A stretch of DNA of 64,000 nt from Balaenoptera acutorostrata. Its lineage: Eukaryota; Chordata; Mammalia; Artiodactyla; Balaenopteridae. The stretch covers positions 127,872,708 through 127,936,707 of the forward strand of contig NC_080064.1 in the NCBI RefSeq assembly GCF_949987535.1. The letters run 5' to 3'. The position numbers and the translations under genes were made by a program. Within the stretch, counting starts at the first letter, position 1; the number at the start of each line of letters is the position of its first letter. The notes beneath the pieces are model-generated. The model did no database searches and was not told where the DNA came from. It worked only from the letters and a program-made list of their open reading frames with translations. Below are positions 49,391 through 64,000 of this stretch, one piece after another.

Positions 49391-49395
49391 TAGTG

Positions 49396-49880
49396 TTACT
49401 GCTGTCATCTACTGCTGCCTAACAAATTACCCCAAAATGTAATGACTTAAGACAATAATTTTATTTTGCTCCCCTTTTTATAGGTAGGAATTTGGACAGG
49501 ACGGGGCAGCTTGTCTGTGTTTCACGTAGTGTCAGCTGGAGTGGCCCAAGGGGTGAAGGATGATGCTCTAAGAGGCTCACCCACATGGCTGACTGTTGGC
49601 TGGGAGCTTGGCAGGGAGTGCTGACCAACAGCCTTTCCAGCTTGGTGGCCTTGGGGTTGTTGGTGTCATCTGACTTCTAATATGGCAGCTTAGGGCTTCC
49701 GAAGAGAGAACACTGAGAGCCAGAAGCAGGGAGCTGCCCTTAAGGCTCAGGTTCAGACACTGGCTGTGTCACTCCCACCATATTCTATTGTGAGATCAGT
49801 CACAGAGACCCCTCAGATTCAAGGGAAGTGGACATAGACCACTATTTGAGGAGTGTCAAAGATCTGGGGCTACCATAAGA
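49396..49880 (-). mobile_element. MLT1-type LTR, reverse orientation
   Basis: It starts CCTAACAAATTACCCCAAAA and carries CATATTCTATTGTGAGATCA, both MLT1-like on the opposite strand. Confidence 0.6.
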
Positions 49881-51484
49881 AAAAATTCCTAATTGCCAAT
49901 ATAGGTCTCCGAGATTGTATACATCTTTGCCTCAGAAGGGCAGAGAGAGAGCATGGACAGAACATAGCCAGGACCCTGGATTTGCTCCTGGGTTTGCTAC
50001 TGGCAGCCCAGTAAAATGATGAGCCAGTAGCAAATACTTGATAAATACTGTTGTGTTGTAATTAGTGTACCTGCCACATTCCCTTAAATGTGGTACTGTA
50101 CTGAGGACAAATTCAGTCAGTCAGTGAATCAGAAAATATCTATTAAGCTAGGTTCTGGGAACCCAACAGCTCACAAAATACCCTAAAAGTCCTAAGACTA
50201 TTTTGTCACAGATGTGGTTTAATGAGTCTAATAAAGAAGGTGTGGTCTCTGCGTCATAGAGGGTGTAGTCTTGCATAGGAAACAGAATTTATCAAATTAT
50301 TTCATAAATAAATGTAAAGTTACGTCAAATAGAAGTGCCAAAGAGGAAAGGTTTATGGTGCAATGAGAGGTGGAGATCAGGGAAGACTTCCCTAAAGAAA
50401 TAATGATTGAACTAAGATCTGAACGATGGGTGAGGAGGAGGAGAACTGACCATCCAGGCAGCAGAAACGGGCTTCTGCAAAGTGCCTGGGCAAAAGGAAA
50501 CTTGGTGGGGATGGGAAGCCAAAGAAGACCAGTGTACTGGAAAGGACTGAGCCCAAGGGAAGCCAGTGCAAGCTGAGGCTGGAGAGTAGAAAGGGACCAG
50601 AGACTGCAGGGCCTTGGAAACCATCAAGTTTGATCCCCAAGGTGATATGTGGACACCTTGCCTGGTACCTAGAATTCGGTCCATTCATCCAGCCATCTAT
50701 CTATTCATCCATATACCCATCTGTCCACTCACATTCCACTCAGTCATCAAAACCTGCCTGGTTACTCACCTTCCATATGCTGGAGGTACAGGGATAAATA
50801 AGACTACCTAAGCTGTACCTTTACAGAACTTGTGTACACCCCAACCAGGTGTTCTATTCTTCATTACCTTTACCAAGCAACCAGGCCTCTAAAAACCTCT
50901 CTAGTTCTAGCATCCAAGGATAATATCTCACAAACCTCACCCTTAATTCACCCTCACTCCCCGGTCATGCTTTTGAAAATGCATCTTCTGGTCACAAGGA
51001 GTACTTGGGCTAGATTGGGAATGATCTGACACAACTGCTCTTGGAAATCCCTCAGGAACTACCAATGATGATACAACATTGTGCTGACCTGCATGGGCAG
51101 GTCTAGCCACGTCCTGGTTAGAGTCATAGGCTACTCCTTTTTTCTGTCAAAGACATTTCTTTTTTCATAGCCTTGCTGGCTCTGATCACATCATTTTCCC
51201 AAGGGGGAAATCTGATGTGGATGCCTACTACAAGGGAACTATTCTGCTGATCAATCAACTAAACTTATCTAATTCCAAGTTAGCTCCATTCAGTTCAGCT
51301 GGACTCAGCTCAACTCAGCCCAATCCATCCATCCATCCATCTATGCTTCCAACAAGTATTCTTTAAGTACTTTTCTGTCAAAGCCTATGTTGGGCCTGGG
51401 GATCCAGCTGGGGTTTCTTCCACCAACCAACTCACCTCCCCTTTCCAATCAGAACGGTATCAGTGTATTGTGTGGAGAGAAGAC

Positions 51485-51655
51485 GGGACTCAGAGCAGGA
51501 CTGCTCTATTTTTGCAGCTTAGCCCTGCCACTTATTTACTGCCTTGGGCAATTTTGTTAACCTCTCTGAGCCACAGTTTCCTCACCTTAAAGCAGGAATA
51601 ATAATACCTACTATGTGGGAGTTTTGTCAGGATTAAATTTATAAAAGGCACTCAG
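51485..51655 (-). repeat. MIR (reverse)
   Basis: CTCTCTGAGCCACAGTTTCC and AATAATAATACCTACTATG. The SINE pair inserted right after it. Confidence 0.8.
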
Positions 51656-51667
51656 AAATGGTATCCA

Positions 51668-51864
51668 GGGTCTTCCCTGGCGGTCCAGTGGTTAAGACTT
51701 TGCCTTCCAATGCAGGGGGTGTGGGTTCGATCCCGCAGTCAGGGAGCTAAGACCCCACATGCCTAGTGGCCAAAAAACCAGAACATAAAACAGAAGCAAT
51801 ATTGTAACAAATTCAATAAAGACTTTAAAAATGGTCCACATAAAAAAAAAAAATCTTTTAAAAA
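51668..51864 (+). mobile_element. Short CHR-type SINE, first of a tandem pair
   Basis: The head and body run to GTGGCCAAAAAACC, followed by the family-specific tail ending near GACTTTAAAAATGGTCCAC and A-rich sequence. It is flanked by AAATGGTATCC at 51657-51667 and 51865-51875. Confidence 0.92.
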
Positions 51865-51875
51865 AAATGGTATCC

Positions 51876-52234
51876 TGGACTTCCCTGGTGGTGCAGTGGT
51901 TAAGAATCCGCCTGCCAATGCAGGGGACACGGATTCGAGCCCTGGTCCGGGAAGATCCCACATGCCGCAGAGCAGCTAAGCCTGTGCGCCACAACTACTG
52001 AGCCTGTGCTCTAGAGCCCACGAGCCACAACTACTGAAGCCCACGTGCCACAACTACTGAAGCCCGCGCACCTAGAGCCCGTGCTCTGCAACAAGAGAAG
52101 CCACCGCGATGAGAAGCCCGCGCACCACAGCAAAGAGCAGCCCCTGCTCACCACAACTGGAGAAAGCCCGTGTGCGGCAACGAAGACCCAACGCAGCCAA
52201 AACTAAATAAAATAAATAAATTTATAAGAAAATA
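51876..52234 (+). mobile_element. Long CHR-type SINE, second of a tandem pair
   Basis: It begins immediately after the middle copy of AAATGGTATCC and ends before the third copy (52235-52245). The body contains about three tandem copies of a roughly 23-bp unit built on GCCACAACTACTGA (about 51988-52065). Confidence 0.93.
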
Positions 52235-52664
52235 AAATGGTATCCATACCCAACACAGTGGATGAACACAGACCAAGGAACATCACTGGGAAATTTCTTA
52301 ACACTGCAAACCAAAGAAGATTCTACAGGTTTCCACAGAGATAAAATAGGTCAATTACAAGGGTCAGGAAACACATTGGCTTCCGACTTTTAAAAGCAAA
52401 ACGATAATGGAGAAGTTTCTAGTTCTGGGTATGGCAAACACACCCTCCACCTAGACTCTTCCATGGATTGCCCTTATAAAACCTGGGCAGAAGGATACAG
52501 CTGCTGTTTGCGGACTCTGAAAAGTAAACAGTTTCAGGCAGATCGAGGAAGAAAACCAGAATCCAAACTACTACCACATCAGCAGTGTGTGTATCATGTT
52601 TTCCTCTGGAATTTACAACCTTGACTCAGGGCAATGTGACAGTGATGGCAGCAATAGCCTGAGG

Positions 52665-52885
52665 CGCCTAAGAAATGAAATATTCAGCAATAAGAAGGAA
52701 CAAATTATTGACTCATGCAATAGAATAGATGACTCTTAGATGCATTTTGCTAAGTGAAATAAGCCAGATCCAAAAGACTACTGTATTATTTCATTTATTT
52801 AACCTTCTGGAAAAGGCCATACTATAGGGAAAGAAAACAGATCAGTGATTGCTAGGGGATGAGGTGCAGGGAAGTTTTGACTATA
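52665..52885 (+). mobile_element. LINE-1 3' fragment
   Basis: TATTCAGCAATAAGAAGGAA and AGATCAGTGATTGCTAGGGG are L1 3' landmarks. Confidence 0.65.
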
Positions 52886-53583
52886 AAACGAATGGAGCAT
52901 GATGGAATTTTTTGGAAAAAAGAAAATAGTATCCATTAAGTCCTCTTGCCATTTTTTAATCCTCTCTGGACATAAAGGAAAGACTAAGCAAAAAAGACCC
53001 AAAGCTCACCACAACACCTGGAAAAGAGGAGAACCCACTGGGGAGGAGGGCACCCACCACTGTAGTATGGTCCTAACCCTTGTTTTTGCCCTTGATTTAC
53101 CGTGTTCCTCAAAGATCCCTTTGGACACCTCTGCTGAATTCTTTCCGGGAAATTGACATTTACCTAAATTACTCTATTGCATCCCTGGGCTTAGGCTGAT
53201 CCTGGATTTCTTGTGTTCAAGATCAGGACTGTGCAGTTGAGCACATCTTCATGTTTCCCTCGGTGCTGTGTCAGCCCTTCATCATCATCAGCGCATGCCC
53301 TTTAAGCAGGGAGAAGATACGGGGCATGGAAGGAATGGTGGCAGCCTACCCAGTCCACCGATCCAGCAGAACCCTGGTGGAAGCCCAGTTAGGGACATCC
53401 TACAGTACTGGTAACAGAGGAGCAGGGACAAGAAAAGAAAAAGGAGCAGCACTACATCCAAGGGTAGGAACACACAAAGCCACATCAGCGTGAGTTCTCC
53501 CCAGTCTCTTCCCGCCACAACCCAGGCTACCATGTCATTAAACATCAAGGTGCCAACTCTGGTCTAAAAAATAAATAGGCGAG

Positions 53584-53692
53584 TAAGCCATAGCATACCC
53601 AGCGTTCTGCATTCTTAGGTTCCCTAAACTTAGGAGACTAAGCCATAGCATACCCAGCATTCTGCATGCTTAGGTTCCCTAAACTTAGGAAG
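53584..53692. repeat. 55-bp tandem duplication upstream of STYXL2 exon 3
   Basis: Two adjacent copies begin TAAGCCATAGCATACCCAGC at 53584 and 53639. They differ at only a few positions over about 54 bases. Confidence 0.93.
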
Positions 53693-53801
53693 GCATTCCC
53701 TTTATCTCATTGTTTTCCACTCGTGGCTATAATCAGATCTAGGTTTCTTATCTAAAAAGATTGCCTCCCATTCAGATGCTGCCCAGAGTCGTCTCACGTG
53801 A

Positions 53802-57300
<3,499 letters not shown>

Positions 57301-58569
57301 TGAGTCTAACGTCTGGGGGGGATCATGATCCTTTGTCCTACCACTCTGGGTAGTGCCTGAGATGAAACTCCTCCAACCTTGACCAAAGGTTCAATAGCTC
57401 CCTCCAGCAAACTGATGCTGCCTGACTACTTTCCCAGCCCTGAACTTGGAGAATGGCCCCACCTACCCACCTGCACACAGAGATCCCCGGGCAAAAATGC
57501 TGGCATGATTGTTTATCCTCCAACCTTCTGCCAGGGCCCTCTATCATAGCCTGGCCCCTCCAGGTGCCTTTTCTGGGCCTTCCTTCCTGCCCAGAGCCTT
57601 GCCAGCACACACCTCACTATCACCATCATCCCATGACATCCATAACAACCATATAATGGGACATTTGGAGCCATTGACAATATTGATTTTATATATATTT
57701 ACCAACTTATGAAAATGCCCACAATATATTAAGAGGATAAATAGGTTATAAAACAAATATATATAATATGATGCTAATTGAGTAATATATATAGTATGTG
57801 TGTATGTCTGTGTTTGTATATGCTTTTACTTAGACAACAAATTGGAAACAAATGTGATAAAAAGTTTATAGTACTTCTCTCTAGGAGGTGGTTCTGTAAG
57901 TGATTTTCATTTTCTTCTTTAGGTTTCTTTTGAATTGTACAGATTTCCTGCAGTAAACACGTGTTATTTTTATAATAAGAAAAAAATGTTATTTTTCAAA
58001 AGTTTATCAGTGGTTTCCAGAACAAAACCCAAAACAACTCACTCACATCCTGGTGCTTTTGTTGTGGTCTTGCCAGTGCATAATTGGTAACAATAGGCTG
58101 GTTTGTGAAATTCGTTTTGCTGATCTATTGGCTACTTAATGAGATCTTTTCCCAATGTAACTACCCATATATCTAGATGCAAGGGAGGGAATCTAGGGTC
58201 CCCAGGGCAAGCAGTAGGGAAAATAGCTTTGGACATTGGGTCTTGTACTCCACTGTGGTGTAATTGGTTGCCCGGGACTGGATTCCCAGAGCTGGGCACC
58301 AAGTCCTGAGTGATCCCTAATTAGCTCTGTAGACCCAGAAACATTCACATCGTGATCAGCAGGGACCCTGGGCATCTCCAGATATCACCAGCTAAAAGCT
58401 TCTGCTCCTTCTTGGGCAACCCTGTCCTCAGGGCCTCTTTAAACTAAGTTCTATTTATTCCGCTGCAGTAAAAAGAGCTCTGAACTAGAAACCCCAAACC
58501 CCAGTTCTTATTCAGAGTCTTTTTCTTTGAACAAGTCATAAAAGCTATCTGATTCATTTTTACAATCTT

Positions 58570-58680
58570 CAAATGGGAAGGGGATATATGTATACATATA
58601 GCTGATTCACTTCATTGTACAGCAGAAACTAACACAACATTGTAAAGCAACTACACCCCAATTTAAAAAAAAAATGGGGG
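58570..58680 (+). mobile_element. LINE-1 3' end fragment in a STYXL2 intron
   Basis: It carries AACTAACACAACATTGTAAA and an A-rich end, also found in the L1 tail at 25337-25606. Confidence 0.75.
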
Positions 58681-59107
58681 TGAATAATAATAATAATACC
58701 TAAAAAACAAAAAGTATAGTTGTCCTGTCTACCTCTTAAGCTTATTATTAGGATAAAATAAACTAATGCATACGAAAGCACTTTGAAAAGTATAGCATGC
58801 CATATCAATGTGAAGCACACATTTTATTATTATTTTTGCCTGCCACTTCTGTGTCTTGATAACTGTGCATCCCAAAGGCATGGAATTTTAGCCTAGAGGT
58901 CTCTGGGCCAATCAAAGCTTTCCTTACACATCAATCTTGTTCTCTTCTTTCTCCTGCCCTCCCTTGCCCAGCTCCCCGTCCCTTCTCTCTCTCGCCAGAG
59001 CTAAGTCACCGGTCCCTTTTTATAACAATATTTCCCGTGAGCCCCGGACACATGGGTGAGCAGAGAAGGAGGTATTCAGCCAGCTGTGGCCCTCCTCACC
59101 CGGCTGA

Positions 59108-59473
<366 letters not shown>

Positions 59474-60559
59474 TGAAAACCTCCAGGTTATCTGCTGTCT
59501 GGAGGTCATCTGTCTTAAGACGGGTCGTTGTCTCATTCTAGGACAAGGGGAAAGGAATGGACCATCATTCATCCCATAAGTAATTATTGAGGGCCCAACA
59601 TGTGCCAGGTGCTATTCTAGGCATTGTGGTGAAAGATATAGATAAAGCTTCTGGCCTTTGATACTTACATTGTAGTGAAGGCAGAACAAATTAGAAAGAA
59701 AAGAGAAAGAGAAAGAAAAATGTGAGATACTGATCAGTGTGAGGCAGAGATGAGAACTGGGATGATGTGTTGGAGTGGCTGGCTAGCTCCCTCAAGAGTG
59801 GTTGAGAAGGCCTCTCGGAGGAGGGGGCGTTTAAGCTGAGCCATAAGAAGGAACTAGCCATGGAAAAATTGGAAGAAGAACATTCCTGGCCAAGGGACAT
59901 GCCAGTGCAAAATTCCTAAGGTGGAATAAGCTTGGTGTATTCAGGAATCACAAGGCGAGTGTGGGTTAGCCTGGTAGATGAGGGTGGCAGGGGCCCATTG
60001 TGCAGGAAGTTGAGGACCAAGGTAAGGGAGTTGAAAGGCACCTTGATCTGATCTGCATTATGGAAAGCTCACGCCCTGGGCTCTGAGGGCAAGACCGGGT
60101 GGGAGGGGAGGGGAGAGTGGGAGCGAGGAGAGCAGGGCTGAGGCTGTCACGGTAGTCTAAGTGGGATGATAGGAGACTATCTATAGAGTTGACGGGACAT
60201 CCATCTCAACAAGGATCTCAATGAGGAGAGGCTGAAGCCCATGCAGTGAGAGCGGGTGGGAGTTCAGCATCTGGTGCCCAAAGACCCATGCTTCAGTCCA
60301 GGATTTGCTATGTTTTCTCTATACAAGGAACCGCCGTTTCCTCACCTATAGAACAAATAGATCTAATTTTCCTAAAATTGCTGTGAGGATTAAAATTGTA
60401 AAAATGCATACAAGGGCTTACTTCGCACAGAACTGGGTAAATAACAAATGTTTAAAAAGTTATAACCATTATTATAATGAATATTATTAACTATTCCTGG
60501 GAAGGACATTTCCTGTCATCACCAATGGCCAGGAAGGGTAATTTTTAATGGATACATAT

Positions 60560-60660
60560 ATATAGAGAGAGAGAGAAAAAAAGAGGGAGAGAGAGAGAGA
60601 GAGACAGAGAGAGACAGAGACAGAGAGAGTTACAGAGAGACAAAGAGGGGAAATATTTTT
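60560..60660. repeat. GA-rich microsatellite
   Basis: Imperfect (GA)n with GACAGA variants, next to an AT-rich stretch (60655-60740) and just upstream of the CpG block. Confidence 0.9.
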
Positions 60661-60779
60661 ATATATGTATACATTTTTATTAAATTATAATTTATAAATG
60701 TATAAATGTTATGTATATAATAATTATATATCTATATAAAATGATTTTCTCCCCTTTTCAATGCTTAAAAAAAACCTAC

Positions 60780-61320
60780 TTTTAAGAACGTATTTCTTCT
60801 GACAAAAGTGGACTTGGGCGTGTCTGTGGGAGAGGGGATTTCTTCCGCTGCTTTGCCGGGTGCTGACGGCCACTTCTCGGCCGAACGAGGGAAGCCATAG
60901 ACGCGGCAACCGGCCGGCGGGGCTCGCGCGGCATCCCGGGCGAGTGAGGCTGCTCGCAGAGCCGAAACGCATTCCCAGAAGCGGGAGAAGCTGCCCGGAG
61001 GGTGGCGGCGTGGCAGGGAGGCGGCGGGCTGGGCGTCTGAGAGCTGCGAGGCCGAAGCAGGCAAGTGTCCTGCCGCGGGGAGAGGGAGACGGCGGCGCTC
61101 CCTCCAGGGCAGGTTCTCCCCGCGACCCAGAGCGGCGCCGCAGGGCCTGCGGGCGAGCGCAGCAGCTCTGCCAGGTCCACCGGGTGGTCCCCATCACCTG
61201 CCCGGCCGGTGCGTGCTGCAGACCGTCTCCTCTCCCCTGGCTGCTATCAACTGCCTTCAGGCTCACCGTCCCTAGTCTCCGCACCCCTGCGAGGCAGGGA
61301 AAGGACGGTATCCTTACAGA
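60780..61320. promoter_or_regulatory. CpG-island-like block in a STYXL2 intron
   Basis: I count about 50 CpG in some 540 bases. It sits in the intron after exon 5, between an AT/GA-repeat-rich stretch (60540-60770) and a MIR relic. Both strands are open for several hundred bases (205 aa on minus, 174 and 142 aa on plus), which is expected for GC-rich sequence. I recognise no protein. A possible donor (CCGGTGCGT) is at about 61207. It is a candidate for an unannotated promoter or the GC-rich 5' end of a retrocopy. Confidence 0.7.
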
Positions 61321-62760
61321 GGTTGTTGCCTTTGTGGGCACTTCCTACCCCGGGGCAGACAGTTGTCACCATCCCTGGAATTAACCTCCTGAGCCTTAGT
61401 TTCTGTGGTTTTCTCCGTTCTAGGATACTTCCGAGTCAGTTCTTAACAAGGAGGAAGGCAAAACATACCCCTGGCTCTGGGCATTTTACATAATAATCGC
61501 AATGACCCCTTGAGAAGGTATTTACATTTTGCAAATTGGGAAATCCCACTCATGGAAGGTTAAGTGATGGCCACCATGAAATAATTAAGATTCCTTTGGT
61601 TGCCAGTAAGTAGAAAGCATCCCAAACTACTTAACAAGCAACAAAGGCATTAATTACAGCAATACAAGGAGAAATCCAAAGACGGGAAGGTGGCCCCAGG
61701 ATGGTCTGGAACAAGGACTGGACAACCTCAGGACTCTTGGTTCCATCATCTCTTTCTACCTCAGGGAGCATGGCCCACCACAGGCCTGAGAATAATGGCT
61801 AACTTCCTGCCTCAGTCCATTTCCACGTTCCCTGGAGAGAAAATTTGTTTGTCAGACTCTGGTCCTTTGTCTACCCTAAATTCTATCCACAGTGGCAAGG
61901 GGGGTGGCTTCTGGGCAAGTACTTCTCATTTTCCTGGGGTGCAGAGAGGCAGAAAGTTATGAGGAAAAGGAGAATTATGAATTGGGAGGATACAAAACAA
62001 ATGCCTGCCATGTAAAGGCATACTGAGAGTGTGGGAGAACTGGAACCCAACCTTACTCAAGTCCAGGGCTCTCTCCACTAGCTGTACTCTTCAAATCTTT
62101 AAGCACATCTAGACAGACCATCCCCCCCCACGTCCCCCCCGCCATCAGCCCTGCTGCTAATCAAAATGGCAACTGCAAATTAGAAAAAGACCACCTTCCT
62201 CAAGCCATTTTACTGCTGGAGAGTTTTCATCATAACCAAACAAATCAACTTAGACTTCAAAGTTAAAGGCGTCCCCTCGAGTTGTGTCAAGCATAAGCTA
62301 TACATTAGTGTGTATACACACTAATACAGAGAAAATAAAAAAATCCTTTCGTTGCTCTGGGTGAATTGGGTGGGGCCCCAAGTCTGACCCACCCAGCTCT
62401 CCCCTGTCCCTCAGGCTGCCCCCGACACTCTTCAGAGGAATCCCAGGTGTAAGGAACATAGCACGGAAAAGCATGGCACCCCAACCGGGCCTCCACCAGA
62501 CTGAGTCTAACTGTATTTGGTGCCCTTATGAGGAAGCCTAGCTGCTTGTGTCCTGAAGTGTGCTGAGGTGAGCTGGCCTAGTAACCACCTCCAGAAGAAG
62601 TGAATGAGACCTTGGTACTAACTGTAGTAAATTGTGACCTGGTCGGCCAGTTAAAAGGGGGTCCTTGCTGAGGAACAGCTGAGCCCTGAGCTGGAGGAGG
62701 GAGGGGATAAGACACTGAATCTGTAGATGCTCTTTTAGTGGCTTTGATTCTGCTTGCTTA

Positions 62761-62774
62761 CCACCCCCTAGTGG
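62761..62774 (-). promoter_or_regulatory. CTCF-like core motif
   Basis: On minus it reads CCACTAGGGGGTGG, which agrees with the CTCF core CCASYAGRKGGCRS at 13 of 14 positions. Confidence 0.5.
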
Positions 62775-63791
62775 CTGCTGGCCCTTGGCAATAAGGCCTT
62801 TCAGCATTATTGGACCTCAGGGCCCTCAAGTCTTGCCTTGGTCTCTGGCCTTCTATGTGACAAAGACATGGTCTTAACTGGTACTAAGATATAATAATAG
62901 AAGTCACCCCCATCCCATATTGTAAGATAGGACTCTTAACTGATTTAACAAATATCCCCGAAGACTGTTGGCAAATAGATTGATGACAGCCTGGAGGGAG
63001 ATCTCTAGCGGTCCCAGTGTGCATTTTAAACAGTCAGAGAATGAAGGCATGTTTGTCATGTTTATGAAGGATGCAAAGCAGAGGGGGAGGCTGGGGAATA
63101 ACTGATCTATTGAATGGTAGAGTTGAGACTTGCAAAAGCTTCTGTTAGCCTATAAGAACAGGCTATATCTACCAAAAACATCAATAGGAATTTGTAGAGT
63201 TATCTTTATGTTTTAAGAATGCTGCAAGATAAGAGAGACATGGCTTGATAGCAGTTTTTTTAGAAGGCTTTATAGGTTTCAATTGATAAAAAAGATAATT
63301 TGAGTTCATTGTGTGATATATCCACCCACATTGCAAGCTCAGATGGCATCAGTGAAGGCCCAGTGCCCAGAAAAAGAGTGGTGAGGGGCCCACTCTACTC
63401 TGTACAGGTCAGTCCAAACCTGAAATATCTTGCTCCATACTGACACAACTTCCTTAGGAATAAAACTGATAAATTCAAGTTTGACCTGAAGAGAGTGGCA
63501 AGTATAGTAATGGAACATGAAAAAAATGTTTGACTAATGATTGAAAGACCCAGAATAGCCAGGAAAAGAAAAAAGAAAAAGAAAAAGAAAAAAAAAACTC
63601 TAGTGAAGAATATGATAGTGATTTTCTTAAAGATTTTTGTATTAAAGACCTGATTCATACAGATATATTTATTATTTACCCTTGTATGTCAGAGCAGGAA
63701 CACTGGGTGCCTGTTACAGAAAGTTATCCTTTGCCCTAACATGTGAAAGAATTTTCAAAAAATTAGAATGACATAAATATGGAATGACAGA

Positions 63792-63828
63792 GGTGTGTGT
63801 GTGTGTGTGTCTGTCTGTCTATCTGTCT
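63792..63828. repeat. GT / GTCT microsatellite
   Basis: A (TG)n run leads into CTGTCTGTCTATCTGTCT. Confidence 0.9.
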
Positions 63829-64000
63829 AAAATACTGAGCTCTCTGTCACTGGAAGCATCTGGCAGAGTCTGGATGATGGATTATCCAGCATCAAGGATG
63901 TGGTAAAAGGAATTCTCAAGGGACTTGCGGTCCTTTCCAACACTGAGATTCTACTTCTCTGTGATTCATTCATCTTAGCCTCATTCCTTTTCTTCTCTAT

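Larger units (their letters stand above)
61470..64000. other. STYXL2 intron after exon 5, right part
   Basis: A MIR fragment (about 61470-61565), a possible LTR/MER relic (61580-61940), a C run (62120-62145), the CTCF-like site at 62761 and a GAAAAA-type tract (63565-63598) are present. No further STYXL2 exon was found. Confidence 0.5.

Noticed and set aside
57544..57756. Possible extra STYXL2 exon after exon 4
   Set aside because: Frames are short, AT-rich and lack matching splice phase; exon 5 at 59188 joins exon 4 exactly.
60724..61341. 205-codon minus-strand frame over the CpG block
   Set aside because: GC-rich DNA is open on both strands here; the translation is arginine/proline/serine-rich with no motif and runs into AT-rich repeat sequence.

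Overview
This window is mammalian nuclear DNA, most likely from a cetacean or close relative. Coding sequence is sparse, split by GT-AG introns and embedded in LINE, MIR and SINE repeats. The youngest repeats are tRNA-Glu-derived SINEs of the CHR type (both the short form and the long form whose body reads towards A-rich tails). That family is known from whales and hippos. No ruminant Bov-A or Bov-B signature was seen.

Two protein-coding genes lie head to head. GPA33 (cell-surface A33 antigen, an intestinal-epithelium immunoglobulin-superfamily protein) runs on the minus strand. Coding exon 1 is at 32327-32369, exon 2 at 16467-16621, exon 3 at 12825-13041 and exon 4 at 4174-4326; the remaining exons lie off the left edge. 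STYXL2 (DUSP27, a striated-muscle pseudophosphatase) runs on the plus strand. An inferred untranslated exon ends at 35197, and coding exons are at 35811-35936, 53819-53913, 57068-57299 and 59188-59405; the rest lies off the right edge. All reading frames join exactly across the splice sites, giving the first 189 residues of GPA33 and the first 218 of STYXL2 without any break. The order and divergent orientation match the human 1q24 arrangement as I remember it.

The roughly 2.7 kb between the genes has motif clusters that fit two tissue programmes. Near GPA33 are HNF4-, CDX- and HNF1-half-like sites plus a perfect 12-bp hairpin. Near STYXL2 are M-CAT, MEF2, E-box and CArG sites.

STYXL2 intron 2 contains a processed DNAJC14 retropseudogene (40439-43384) with an 18-bp target-site duplication. 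It landed in an older LINE-1, carries two frameshifts and a nonsense codon, and was later hit by a SINE with its own 15-bp duplication. The introns also hold two unexplained CpG-island-like blocks (about 6715-7080 and 60780-61320), a probable ERV1-type solo LTR (30674-31102), several MLT1 LTRs, MIR/L2 relics, and an unusual pair of SINEs sharing three copies of one target site (51657-52245).

I found no CRISPR array, operon, RNA gene or plausible new multi-gene system. The most interesting material is regulatory (CpG islands, motif clusters, CTCF-like sites) and the layered retrotransposition history.
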